Origin: Gongronella butleri
Lineage: Eukaryota; Mucoromycota; Mucoromycetes; Mucorales; Cunninghamellaceae
NCBI GenBank assembly: GCA_025201375.1
Contig: JAIWZP010000066.1
Span: forward strand, 1-64,000
DNA: 64,000 bases
Direction of reading: 5' to 3'
Part shown: positions 53,019 to 64,000 of the stretch, one piece after another
How the letters are laid out: every line of letters begins with the position of its first letter
How positions within the stretch are numbered: the first letter of the stretch is position 1
Made by a program: the position numbers and the translations under genes
The notes under the pieces: model-generated
The model's database searches: none
Told to the model about the DNA's origin: nothing
Seen by the model: only the letters and a program-made list of their open reading frames with translations

Positions 53019-55542
53019 ATGGGTGGTGCCACGACCGATTCTCCACCAGTTTACTATTCACCTACATCCATGGTATGGCTTTAGCGAGGTTATTATCGAT
53101 TGTGTTCTCACTGTTTTTGCTTTTTTACTCTTTTTTCTCTTTCTCTTTGCTAGTCGCCAGTGCCCGCTGCCAGTTTGCCGCCGACACCGACGCAAAAGGT
53201 GCGCCTGATTTATGCCAAGAGCGCCTTTTGTCTCCACATGGATCACCTGCACCTGCAAGGCTACTTTACAATTGTGGCCAACACAATGGAGCCAGAGCAC
53301 CGCATCCTTTACCTCGCATGGCTGCCTTACCATCTCGTCGATCCGCTTGACAAGCACTATGTCACGTCACTCGACGGCGGCATCGCCTCCGACCAAGAAT
53401 ATCCGGCCATCACCATGCACATGGGCAATGCAGAGACCACCATCATCGCCCTACACAGTATCCACTCGCTTTATATCCATCCACCCACAGATCAGCAGCA
53501 AGGATCCATTGTCATCACCACGAAACAAGGCGACGTCTTGCGCCCTCTGTGGTATCAGCCTACCAATCCTTTTGATGCATGGCCGGGCTACAACATCCTC
53601 GACATTTTGCGCGCATTCGTCGACATTGAAAGGTAAAAACAAGAAAAAAATCGATCTGATGTGGTCTATTGACACACAATTCATCCTCAATTCATCCAAA
53701 ACAGAGCGCCCGATGATCAACACTTGTATCTTGTGTCACCACAAGAGGCGTCATCCTCATCTCAGCCGGTCGCTGCGCCGTCGTCTCCGATGCCACTTTC
53801 CCCTTCCCTTTCCACCATGTCCACTGTCCCCGAAACAGACCCCTTTTTCCATGCCGTTCAAGAAGCGCGATGGCACATTTTTGAGCGCTTCTCACGCATC
53901 ACGCGTGTTTCCAGAGACGCCGCCTGTAAGTGCATCATAAGAAGACGAAGAAAAAAAGAAGAAAAATGGGATCAATTGGGCAGTTTAGGCTCATCTTGGC
54001 ATTTTTTTTTCTTTTTGGCTCGGATATAGCACAAGTTTTGGAGCATCCTGTGACACAACCGCTGTTTCCCCTGTTGCCTTCGTCGGTGCAGGCATTGCGA
54101 CGCAATGATGCTGCTCAGCAGACGATGAACGACTACAATTTGGCCAATTATTACCTGACACAATGGGCCGCCGATACCACGCTCCAGCCGCTGTCCGACG
54201 AGGCTGTCGACCGCCTGCTAAAGGACACACCGGAAATGCAAAAGCCTTTGCCACATCATACCCGACGCGCACCCATCACGCCCGAGGAATGGGTCGACTT
54301 TTTCGACAGAGACGGCGTGCTCAAGCTTCCATTGGCCACCATCCGCCAGCGCATCTTCCAGGGCGGCCTAGACCCGGACATTCGCATCGAGGCATGGAAA
54401 TTCTTGCTCGGCATCTATCCTTGGCAAAGCACATTCGACGATCGCGAGGCCATCCGGCGCAGCAAAGCGTAAAAACAAAACAAAAACAAAAAAAAAGCCA
54501 AGACATGGCCATTGACGCCTTCCCCCCATTATTGTTGCCTATTTCTAGTGAAGAGTATTACACAATCAAGGCCAAGTGGTTCAATGACCTCGAAGTGCGC
54601 AATGGCACGCGATTCCTCGAAGAAAAACACAGAATTGACAAGGATGTGCACCGCACCGACCGCAATCTCAGCATTTTTGAAGGCGAGGAGCTGCCCAACC
54701 CGGATCCACAGATGTCTGTCGGCACCAATGCCAATCTCGAGATCATGAAGGACATCCTTGTCACTTACAATTATCACAATACCACCCTCGGCTATGTCCA
54801 AGGCATGTCAGATCTTTGCGCACCCATGTTTGTCGGCATGGGCGACGAAGCAATGGCTTTTTGGGGCTTTGTCCAATTCATGGAACGCGTCGTAAGCACC
54901 CCCCAAAAAAAGGAACATGAGAACAAATGGGATGCTCACCTTGTTTCTTTTCCCCCCCCATAGCAATCCAACTTTTTTACAGACCAATCCGGAATGCACC
55001 GGCAACTCAAGACGCTGCAATCGCTTCTTCAGTTCATGGACATGCCATTGTACAAGCACTTTGAGTCGACAGACACGCTCAACTTGTTTTTCTGCTTCCG
55101 CTGGCTTTTGGTATGGTTCAAACGCGAATTCGACTGGGAAGACGTGATCCGGCTATGGGAAGTGCTCTGGTCGGACCATCTGTCGCACGACTTTATCCTC
55201 TTTGTCGCGCTGGCCGTCCTGCACCAGCACCGCGACAAGATTCTCGCCATGGACCAATTTGACGACATTTTAAAGTATATCAACGAGCTCAATGGCAAGC
55301 TGCAGCTGACGCCCATCCTGGAGATTGCCGAGGTCCTGTTCTATCAATTCGACCGCCGCGTCAAGGCCATGGACACAAAGACACAAGAATTGCACCAGCG
55401 ACTGCAGCGACGCGCCGTCTGGACCAATGAGAGTGAACGCAATGATATCCAGGTCGCTCTCAAGCAATTGCAAGTCGATCCACTATTACGTCATCTGCTA
55501 CCCAACGCGTCGATCCCCCCTCCATCTCCCCATTGCCAGTAG
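53019..55542 (+). CDS. TBC domain Rab GTPase-activating protein (Gyp7/TBC1D15 type)
   Basis: Stimulates GTP hydrolysis by Rab GTPases; Gyp7-class proteins act on Ypt7/Rab7 at late endosomes and vacuoles. Exons 53019-53072, 53154-53632, 53705-53925, 54030-54468, 54549-54891 and 54964-55542 give 704 residues. Residues about 25-220 form the N-terminal DUF3548-like domain (KVRLIYAKSAFCLHMD, then NPFDAWPGYNILDILRAF). The TBC domain begins near 330 with EEWVDFFDRDGVL and GGLDPDIRIEAWKFLLGIYPW. The arginine finger is in IDKDVHR (Arg ~433) and the glutamine finger in YVQGMSDL (Gln ~482), so it should be catalytically competent. It ends with a long helix and a Pro/Ser tail. Confidence 0.92.
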
Positions 55543-56326
55543 AATCCATCCATCCATTAGTAAATCTCGCCGCTAGCATATATTTTTTTGAAGTAAACCG
55601 CGGAAAAAAAGCGCGTCAAACGCGCTCATAGCATATTTTCTTTGCCTGGTCCGTCTTGAATACAAACAAATGAATGGAGAAACGCGAAAATTTCTCGAGA
55701 TTTTCCTTAGTTTTGGAGGCCAGTGCACGTGAAAAGCAAAATATGACTATTTGTGGCGTAGAACAGGGCAATCAGTAGCATGCCACTGGCTTTGTCAAGA
55801 TGATAGTGGCTCTTAGCGTGGCTGAATGAAATGCTGCGCAATGCGGCTGCAGCGGCGGGCCGTGGATTTAATCTTCCAAATTTACTCCAAACGACGCCGT
55901 GCATGGTTTGCCTGCCTTTTTTGCCTGATGACGTGCTCTTTTCATAGATTGTATACCTGAACCCAGCTTTGGTTGCACCACGCTCGGAACCAGATGAAAA
56001 AAAAAATGCAGCCGCAAAGACATGGTCATGGTCTGACGTGACACAAATCGGGGCCTCAGGTTGTGTCTTGGCTTTTTTTTTTTTTTTTGCATTGCGACCC
56101 GTGGAACCAGTCACCAGCGGAGCGGGGCTGAATGGCTTCAGAGCTTCGGCAGATGCGCCTTTCTAGACCTCCCTAGAATTAGGCTAGAGTCTCCCGTTTT
56201 GCCAAGTCGCCCCCCTCTTTTTGTCTTTTTCTTCGTTTTCTTTTGCCTATTTATTAACCTTTATCCTTTCCCTTCCTTTTTTTTTCGCTTTGATTTTTAT
56301 TTTTCCGCTTCTTTTTTATATCAAGC
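55543..56326. other. Tandem spacer, TBC GAP to lipid phosphatase
   Basis: 784 bp. No gene was supported. A T run at about 56072-56087 and a pyrimidine-rich region (56210-56325) lead into the next ATG. TTTATTAACCTTTATCC near 56250 is the only AT-box-like stretch. Confidence 0.4.
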
Positions 56327-57647
56327 ATGTTATATTCCGAGTGGCGCACCCCAAGCTCACGCAAATTGATATTGTCGTACCTGACGGACTGGATCCTCGT
56401 GTGTCTTATGGCGGGTGCCTTTTTCGCTCTGGACGCGGCTCAGCCTTTCCACCGCGAATTCTCACTGACCGACAAGACAATCATGCACGCGTATACGGAA
56501 CATGAGGCTGTGCCAACGTGGATGCTGGGTGTAAGTCCCCCCTTTTTTTTTTGTGTGAAATGGACACGGACACGCGTCGCATCTGCGTGTTGGTTGCGAT
56601 GCCAACCGAGCAGCGACTAACAACTATGCGACTTTTTTTTTTATATTGACGGGTGCTTAGTTGGTGTGTTTTGTGGCGCCATTTGTTATCATTGCCATCG
56701 TTTCGCTTGGTATTAAGAGGAGTACGCACGATTTCCACAGCGGCGTGCTCGGCTTGTGTCTCGCGCTTAGCTTGAGCGTCGTGTTCACGCAATTGATCAA
56801 AATCACTGTCGGCCGCCCTCGGCCCGACTTTTTGGATCGGTGCCAGCCGCCATTGGACGCTCAGGACCCGCCACTCGGCCTCTCCAACTATACCATCTGC
56901 TCTACTGACATCAATTCGCATCTCATGAAGGACGGATTCAAAAGCTTTCCCAGTGGCCATTCCTCCTGTAAGCGTGTTTTTTTAAAAAAAAAAAAAAAAA
57001 AAAACAAAAAAAAGAGGAAAATCGTCTTGTTGATCGGTTTCGCTTCCTTTTTAGTCTCTTTTGCTGGCTTGGGTTATCTCGCTCTCTATTTTGCCGGCAA
57101 GCTGCGCATGTTTGATGAACGTGGAGTAAGCAATTGACGCTGAAAATAGCCGTCGTGTCGCATCGCATGATTCTCATTGTTTTTTTTTGCATTCTAGCAC
57201 ACTTACAAGGGCTTCACATTCATCATTCCGTTGATCGGTGCGCTGCTCGTGGTGATTTCACGCACTCGTGACTACCGCCACCATTGGCAGGATGTGACCA
57301 TCGGGTCGCTGCTCGGTATTGCGTGTGCCATCTTTGCCTACCGCCAATACCACCCGGGCCTCGGCCACGAACGATGCCACCAGCCCTTTGCCCTGCGCTT
57401 CCGCTCCGATTTGCTGCCCGTTGCCAACTCGTCGCCCAGTGAACCGCGGTCGCAGCAGCCGCCGTCGCGCGACGAGGAGACTTTGACTGGCACTAGCACA
57501 AACGACAACACCGCCTATAATAGGTACAATGCCAACAGAGAAAGCACCAATGCCCTCTTGGCCCACGAACCCACCTCCCAGGACGATCTCTACGACCGCC
57601 ACGCCGCTCAACAAAAGATTCAGCTCCAATACACCTCTTTCAATTAG
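56327..57647 (+). CDS. PAP2 lipid phosphate phosphatase (Dpp1/LPP type)
   Basis: A membrane phosphatase of phosphatidate, diacylglycerol pyrophosphate or related lipids. Exons 56327-56530, 56661-56967, 57055-57125 and 57198-57647 give 343 residues. All three phosphatase motifs are intact: KITVGRPRP (Lys115 to Pro123), PSGHS (His ~168) and SRTRDYRHHWQD (His ~222, Asp ~226). Six hydrophobic helices are expected, and I see segments near 20-40, 68-88, 95-115, 170-185, 200-215 and 225-240. A 100-residue hydrophilic C-terminal tail is rich in Asn/Thr/Ser. Exon 2 ends inside the active-site motif PSGHSSF. Confidence 0.93.
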
Positions 57648-58189
57648 AAAACCTGCCCCACTCGTATTTTTTTTTGTCATTTGTTCTTCATCTGGCTCTT
57701 CATAAATGGCTATGTATTATTTGGATTCCCTTTTTTTTTTTTGTCTCAATGAAACCAAAAATAATGGATGCGCGTCGCGTCCTGGTCTAAAAATATCAAA
57801 TGAGAGCCATCTGAATCATTTGTCCCTCTTATCTCGAAAAAAAACTAGATGCATACTATTGTATGAGGCCAGGATTCGCGCGCGTGAGTTCATACACGCG
57901 GATCTCGGTGGGGAAGCTGAAGAGCACGCGCCAAAAATTAAACTAGTGAAATGAAAACTGCAAATGAAAGAATGAAATTGTTCATAATTTTCTCGTGAAC
58001 CACGTAATTTCTTTTGTCGAGAAAATTTGCCATAGCTCGTTTTATTCCCCTCTTGCCGTCTGTTTCAATTTTGGGACCATTTGGATACGTTTGTCCAGAG
58101 ATGCATTTTAAATTCTTTATTTTAGCAAAAATTTGTGGCGGCTGGCCGACCAAGGCTTCGTGGCGCGGCGAAACCCATCGTAACGTGAA
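57648..58189. other. Convergent spacer, left part
   Basis: No gene was supported. AT-rich sequence follows the phosphatase stop, then the border of repeat copy C. Confidence 0.4.
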
Positions 58190-58980
58190 ATGGCGAGCTG
58201 GAAATCCCGAGTAGATCTTGTCGTGCAGGTGTCACAGGTGCATTCGAGGACGCTACAATCAATACAAAAATAGAACCAATTTGGGCACTCGAGAAGAAAT
58301 TGAAAATATAGATTCGCAGAATGACACGACACTTGACCACAAGAGATATCGCATAACGAAACGAAGAAAAATGCCAAAAAAGAACACGGTCCCATTGTCC
58401 GTTGACGAGCAATGAACGATTTTATCATAAATTTCAACCGCGAATTGCACGGAAAAAACGCGTTCATAGAGACGTCCCGACGCGTCCATTAACAAGAGAC
58501 AATCCAGGTGCATAGATATGACTAGGAACAAGCGCGCGTAGCACGATGTCTGACGCGGTTTATCACGCGTCGAAAATTGCGTATAATTTTGAAACCGAGA
58601 AAAAAATATCAAAAGTTCACTTTTTTCATAGATCACCAATGACTACATACGCTGCGAGGCATGCTCTTTCTGATGGTGCGCGTTCCTCAAAGATACGACC
58701 AATTTTCGTCGAGATTGCATTGAGCGGAAAAAAAGACCTCAAATCCATTTTTTGTCAAAACCAGTCATTGGACCTTGAGTTTTTACTCCGCTTCCATCAG
58801 TTAAAGAGGACCATCTACCATATAGTTGAATGGCGTGGCGATCAGAGGACTCAAATTTGACCGTTTCTAAATCCTCGACTGTACCCCTTGGAAAATCCGA
58901 GATTTTGAAAAGTGCCATTGCGCGGCATCCAACAATCGCAGCTCCGCATAGTTTTGCTCATTCGAAAGATAGATCTTTGA
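58190..58980 (+). repeat. Dispersed ~700-bp repeat R3, copy C
   Basis: Third copy of the unit at 18680-19385, same orientation. It is close to copy A in the first half (GCGAATTGCACGG, AAAACGCGTTCATAGAG, GACGCGTCCATTAACAAGAG, TCTGACGCGGTTTATCACGC) and to both in the second (CATAGATCAC, AATTTTCGTCGAGATTGC, GAATGGCGTGGCGATCAGAG, CGACTGTACCCCTTGG, GCTCATTCGAAAG). Non-coding. Confidence 0.8.
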
Positions 58981-60054
58981 ATCTTTAGGAAAAGAGTCGA
59001 CATCTTGGAAAACTTGCATTTTTATCGATAAGTAGCCCAATGACACTGAAAAGGTTCCAATGGCAATTTTATCGATCGCTACCTAATGGATTACCGTTTT
59101 TCTTTCACCCAAAGCTAGAAATCAGAGTCGGGGCACCTTGCGATATAATTTGACAGCGCGACGACTCTAGCAAAAATCGTGTAAAAAAGGGCATTAAACG
59201 GTCAAAATAAACTAATTTGAGATTGCTAGCTTTATCATACAGCGATGCAATACATAATTTGTTTGGATTGATTGTCCCTCGTGCAGGTTGAAAGCATTGT
59301 GTATTATTTGAAGTCTCAAAGTCTACCATTGGAAAAAATATGACTGAAAAACTGATATTCAAAAAAAAAAAAATTGCGTGTCACACTCAGTGCCTCTGGT
59401 ATGTTTTTGCGTATCATTTCACAGACATCGTTCACAGGTACACTAATCAACGGCCCCTGACCTACTTTGACGCGATCCATAAGCTTTTATTATCTTTGAA
59501 AACAGCAAAAACCGATTAAACATGGTAAACTCGCGACTTTGCCTGTTGCCATTACAAAATCGATTTGGATCACGGATTCCCTGGCTCAAGTTCACCATCA
59601 AAATAATGGGACAAATATCTGATCGCAAGGAGAGACGGCAAAAATCGCAGGAGTATTATAAAAAGGGGCGACAGGGAATAAGAATGAAGACGGAGGATGG
59701 AAGCGGGGACGGAGGTGAGGGGTGCAAAGGGGATACAAAGGAACAGGGGATGATGCAGGGGCGCTGCTTGGTCGACATGGCGGTCCCGTGATGATTGAAA
59801 ACACACACCCTGATCCCTGATGCCGATATTTGCTCAAAAACAAAAAAGAATGTAAACAGAAAAAGTCGATCATCGTTCATATGTACGGCATCACGGCAAT
59901 TGTTGGACAAAACACGAGATCCCAGGTGCTCATCTCGCGTCGATCATCCACATTTTAGCATCCTTTTGGAGCGCATTTCAACAAAAATGTTTATTTTCAC
60001 ACAGAGAAGGCAAGAATACAATGAAAACAAAATGAAAACAAAAGCTGAAACCCA
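58981..60054. other. AT-rich spacer downstream of metacaspase
   Basis: 1.07 kb with no gene supported. 59620-59800 is G/A-rich with weak open frames. AATGAAAACAAAATGAAAAC near 60020 lies just beyond the metacaspase stop. Confidence 0.45.
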
Positions 60055-62444
60055 CTACATGATGAACAGAAGGTTCGTGTCTAGAAAAAAAAAAGGGGGG
60101 AGGGTGCGAAGGTTGATGAGCATCACAACGGAATGATTCGTCGATCTGATCGTAAACTTACCAATTGGGTGACTGGAGCTGAGCTGTGGCCGTTGAGAAT
60201 ACTTTTCACGAAGAATCGTGCGCACGTTATTGAGCAGCATGATGTACGATTGGTTCTTGTTGGCTCGCAAGGCAGCTGAAAGGAATGAAAATGTGAGCAA
60301 ATCGATCCATTTTGTAGATTTTTGGCTTACTTGTAAAGGCGTAGCTCATGGCACCTGTGGCTTGAGAGGCAATGACGGCATCTGCGCTGGTTTGATCATC
60401 TACGCGGACAAACAAAAAAAAAAAAAAAAAAGAGGGGGGGGGACATGTCAAAATTCACGCAAACGCATGCTTTTTTTTTTTTTTTTTTTGAGCGATTGTA
60501 CCTTTGCAGCCCGAGAACATGATGACGTCTGCCTCGGAACCCTTCATTTGCTGTAACTGCTTGTTCTTTTTGCCGCCGGACATGACGCGATTGCCGGTGC
60601 CCATAAGCGATGAGAGCGCGCCGCCAAGATTGCCCGAGGCGTAGGCCATGCCCGCCTTCATCAAGCCGGATCCAGCGTCCTTTAGGGCATTGGATTCCTT
60701 GAGCGCGCCCTGCGTCGAGTATACATACGGCAGATCCAGCGCAGTGCCGCTGTGGCAGCTGTCAAAGATGGCAGTCAGGCGACAGCCTCTTGGCAAGGGG
60801 CGCACCATGATCGCATTCATTTCCTATTCAGCCAAATTCACGGTTAACCGGTGTTTTCCAGTTGATAAAAAAAAAAAAGGAGACAAAAAGCACTCACGTC
60901 GTCAACGATCTGGCCAGATTGGCCAGGATAGCGCTCATGATCCACAGGGTAAATCGTTTCATCATTGCCATCGTCCTCATCGCCATCCATGTCCTTGACC
61001 TGTTGAAAAAAAAAAAAAAGATTAAGACAAAATGTCATCAAACTTGACCATCGGCACCCAATGGATTGCTCCTATTCGTACACTGCCGCCGTGACCGCTG
61101 AACTGGAAGAAGAATCTGTGGAAAAATGCACAAAATGAGTCACCTGCGCTTACCCTGCATGCACACTCTTGCCTCCTTTCCCTTTTTTTTTTTGTCAATT
61201 TGCGATCGCGACTTACGAATCGTTGGGTCGCGCATCATGCACCAGCCATTGCATGGCACTGATCATATTCTGTCGTGTCGGGATGAACCGCGGGTCTGTT
61301 TGATCGTCGGTAAGGATCACCATGTCCTCCTAGATCGATGCGGTGATAAAAAAAGACGCGTCAATTTCACGTTGCATGTATTCGTGCATGGAACACAAGG
61401 GGGCGCAGACGCCAAGAGATCGTACCTGGCGGAAGTTGTAAAGGGTCATCAAGAAATTTTTCACATTGTTCACGTCATTGATGCACCCTAAGCCATAAAT
61501 AGATGAGCAAAACGATTAAAAAAAAGACGCGCAATGACTGCATAAATCTTGCAGACGCGTCTTTTTTTTCTGTACCTCGCAATTCGTTGCGCGAGCGGAA
61601 ATAGTTGATGCCGATCAGCAATGCGCGTTTCCGGCCCTGGCAATTGGACAGCTGGAAATTGGGTGGCGGCATGTTTTGCATCATGGGATTCACGTGCATG
61701 ATGTATTGATCCGCGCCTTGTTGGCCGCCGTACGGTGGTGGAGGCGGGCCCTGGGGCACTAAAAAGGACAAAACAAAAATAGAGAAAAAGAGAGAAAAGA
61801 CGATGAGTGCTCGTTTTCGTGCTAGTGTTCGTCTGGCATTTCACGTGTACCTGGATGCGCAGGCGGCTGATGCATGGATGACGTCGGGGGCATAGGATAA
61901 TTGGCGTGCGCCAAGGTAGGATCAGTGGGACGGAAATGCGGGTCCATCATGCCATTGGGTGGTGGTGGTGGTGGCGGCGGATAGCCTTGCTGCGGATGGC
62001 CGCCAGGTGGTGGCGGTGGAGGTGGGTAGCCTTGCTGGTAAGGCGAGGCTGCAATGCAAGGAAGAAAAAAAAAAAAAGAACGAGATTGGGTGAGAAATCG
62101 GCGCTCAGCACATATGCAAAGTTGCCCAAAATTCACACGCGAGCTCCTGTGCCGGTCTACGTACGAGGAGGGGGATAGCCGCCGCCTGGAGGAGGAGGAG
62201 GAGGCGGGTACGACTGCTGAAAAGAGCCTAAAAACAAGAAAACGAGCAAAAACGGCCGTGTAAGTTGATTGTTTTTGCTTGCCACCACTTTTGCCGTCGT
62301 ACCTGGAGGAGGTGGTCCAGGAGGAGGAGGATATTGCTGAGGGGGAGGAGGCGGATATTGCTGCTGGGGAGGTGGTGGATATTGCTGTTGAGGTGGAGGG
62401 GGTGGGTAGCCGCCGTGGCTACTATAGCTGCCGGGATATGCCAT
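60055..62444 (-). CDS. MCA1: Type I metacaspase
   Basis: A cysteine peptidase of the caspase clan that cleaves after Arg or Lys, linked in fungi to stress death, protein quality control and ageing. Twelve exons: 62303-62444, 62165-62227, 61851-62048, 61576-61758, 61426-61487, 61217-61329, 61082-61115, 60898-60999, 60502-60823, 60331-60399, 60162-60275 and 60055-60080. They give 475 residues. The first ~190 residues are a Pro/Gln/Tyr/Gly prodomain with repeated QQYPPPP and YPPPPPP units. The p20 domain has [20 protein letters not shown] (catalytic His ~262) and FDSCHSG (catalytic Cys ~322). The p10 part includes [17 protein letters not shown] and the C-terminal SSSHPIDTNLLFI. Dyad and calcium-region acidic residues ([10 protein letters not shown]) are intact. 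Seven of the eleven donors are GTAC-type. Confidence 0.95.
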
Positions 62445-62989
62445 AGTCAAAAGGTAAGAGGAACGATGAAAGCTGACACGTATACACAAAAAAAGGAAGA
62501 AGAGAAAGTGAGGAAACGGCCAAACTAGCGGCTCATTGCTCCAAAAATGGAAATCTCCGCGTACAATAGCCACAAAACCCGTGATCCGCCCAATCACGCT
62601 TTGTTTGCCACTGGCAGTCTTGGCCATCCTGCCCACTGTCCTGGATCAACCATTGAAACGAAGGCTTGGCAACGAAATCATCCAGAAAAGCAGCTGCGGC
62701 TACCAAATGCCTGTTTTTTATCTATTTTTTCTGCGCTTCCAAGACGTGGCGTTCTCTAGTCACGCAAGAGGTGGCAATTGTGCATATATGACTTGGTGCA
62801 ATGGCGTCCGACCTCCTCACATGGTCCTACGTCCAGCTGGACGAGTCAATGGGGGACGTTTGCCAATAAAAATAATCCATAAATCAGCTGCAATGCGATG
62901 CCATGGTAAATTCAGCCGATCAGACGCGCTTCGCTTGCCTTTTTCGGCTGTCAGCATGCCGAGGGTCGCGCTGTGTCGCGTCAAACCGC
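62445..62989. promoter_or_regulatory. Upstream region of metacaspase
   Basis: 545 bp without another gene. CCAAT/CCATTG elements occur around 62580-62660. A pyrimidine-rich leader on the minus strand adjoins the start. Confidence 0.35.
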
Positions 62990-62994
62990 GGTTT

Positions 62995-63270
62995 TGATCT
63001 CGAAAGGGTGGCTTTGATCCGGAAAGGCGGCTTTCGCGCATTTTTTTTTTTTTTTTTTACCAATGCAACCTGTGTCAGAGCCAAGCATCCAAGCATATTT
63101 CACGGACGAGCCGCTGTGAGCAGAGAAAACGTGACTTTGGTCCGGAAAAGGTGGTTTTGGTCCGGAAAAGACCGTTTTCGCGTGTTTTCCTAACATTGCA
63201 ATCTGTTTCAAAGCGAAGTATCTAAGCAATATTTCATGGAAGAGCCGTTATGAGCAGAGAAAACGCGTCT
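62995..63270 (+). repeat. Tandem duplication of a ~130-bp unit
   Basis: Unit 1 (about 63006-63139) and unit 2 (about 63155-63270) share GGT(G/T)(G/T)(C/T)TTTG(A/G)TCCGGAAA, CTTTCGCG or GTTTTCGCG, CAATGCAACCTGTGTCAGAGC versus GCAATCTGTTTCAAAGC, CCAAGCATATTTCA versus TAAGCAATATTTCA, GGA(C/A)GAGCCG and GAGCAGAGAAAACG. TCCGGAAAAG also recurs three times inside. Unit 1 has an 18-nt T run. Non-coding. Confidence 0.7.
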
Positions 63271-64000
63271 TTTCTTTGTGCGTGTGTGCGTGCGAAAAGC
63301 AGAGACAACACGTCAAACAGGCTTGCTAATGTTCTGTGCAAGCATGAAACAAGATTTAAAAAAAAAAAGCGCACTCCGCTTGCAAGACAGCCGTTTAATC
63401 ACTTTTGGCGCCCGCACACACTTGTTTTTAGTTGCAGGTGATGTTAGTAAAGCCGGATTGACGGCTTAAAAAGAACAATTCTTCCTCTTTGAATAAAAAA
63501 GACAACAGAAGGAATGGCTGGACTCCCTTCTTTTTGAGATCTAGGAGCAAGTGACAAGGGGTCAACGCGCGATCATGTCTCAGAACAAGATCGCCACAAG
63601 CTCTAAAGAGGGCAATGCTTCAAATTTTTTTTTTGTATTTTTGGTGTTGTATTCCGCGCTGCCCCCCTTGTTTCTCCCTTTTTTTTTTCCCTCTCCGTGT
63701 TCGGATGACCCGTGTTCTCCCCGTTCTTGTCGCGGTTCTCCATGACGATGAGGTGACCCTTTTGTCGGTGTCCCTGCTGTTTCATGATTTTTCTCATTTT
63801 GACGCGTTTCACAACGTCAATCGCGTAACACGACTTTTTAAGACCATTGCACGCTCAGCAGATGGCCACGCATGATAAAGAAAAGCAAGTGGACTTGCAG
63901 CCAATCAGCACCATGCATGTACCCCTTTTACGCGCCCCTGAGACGATGATGGTCATTCACAAACAGAAACAGTCATCCCTCTCTGGCCTAGACGCAGCAC
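63271..64000. other. Gene-free right edge
   Basis: No gene was supported. The open frame ending at 63875 is short and unlike a known protein. It could be part of a gene that continues beyond the window, but no splice evidence supports that. Confidence 0.4.

Noticed and set aside
63615..63875. Short + strand open frame at the right edge as a gene
   Set aside because: Starts in a T-rich tract, has no recognisable domain, and no splice-compatible partner within the window.

Overview
This window is nuclear DNA of a fungus. It holds 22 protein genes that I could assemble exon by exon, with about 93 short GT-AG introns and no operons. Recognisable fungal orthologues include the oxaloacetate carrier, Tom6-like, Hgh1, Aim41/YqeY, metacaspase, Gyp7-type TBC and U1-C. 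A chromodomain Ty3/gypsy element is also present. An early-diverging lineage (Mucoromycota-like) is my best guess, because an Integrator subunit 3 gene, absent from the yeasts, sits among otherwise fungal genes. This is inference, not proof. Exons are fairly GC-rich. Introns and spacers are full of A or T homopolymers.

Layout: 1-3163 is gene-free, degenerate repeat DNA. 3164-18067 is gene-dense: U1-C (-), GPI mannosyltransferase II (+), nucleoside diphosphate kinase (-), TRM112 (+), an unknown 335-residue protein (-), an unknown Q-rich 900-residue protein (+), ATP synthase alpha (-) and SRP receptor alpha (+). 18068-19678 holds copy A of a dispersed repeat of about 700 bp. 19679-31589 carries mitochondrial TyrRS (+), a mitochondrial carrier with a 6-nt microexon (-), an Mps1/TTK-like kinase (-) and INTS3 (+). 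Repeat copy B lies in 31590-33297. Then come Sec61 gamma (+), HGH1 (+), mitochondrial acyl carrier protein (-), a Tom6-like protein (+) and proteasome assembly chaperone 1 (-).

38636-49625 is an accessory island. It is a block crowded with the heptamer TACAGTA/TACTGTA, interrupted by a complete and very young Ty3/gypsy chromovirus (41372-48432) whose two LTRs differ, by my reading, only by one A in a homopolymer. Its gag, protease and reverse transcriptase frames are linked by two successive -1 shifts at A runs.

49626-62444 returns to genes: AIM41/YqeY (+), a SAM methyltransferase with an N-myristoylation-like start (-), a Gyp7/TBC1D15-type GAP (+), a PAP2 lipid phosphatase (+), repeat copy C, and a type I metacaspase (-). 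The last 1.5 kb is gene-free with a small tandem duplication.

The genes are housekeeping and do not form one pathway. Several serve mitochondria (ATP1, TyrRS, carrier, ACP, Tom6-like, Aim41). Others serve the ER and secretory route (PIG-V, SRP receptor, Sec61 gamma, TBC GAP). RNA processing is represented by U1-C and INTS3. The unusual material is in the non-coding parts: homopolymer introns, TnAn blocks, the heptamer island and several repeat families I cannot name. All exon joins were made by eye from splice signals and protein continuity.
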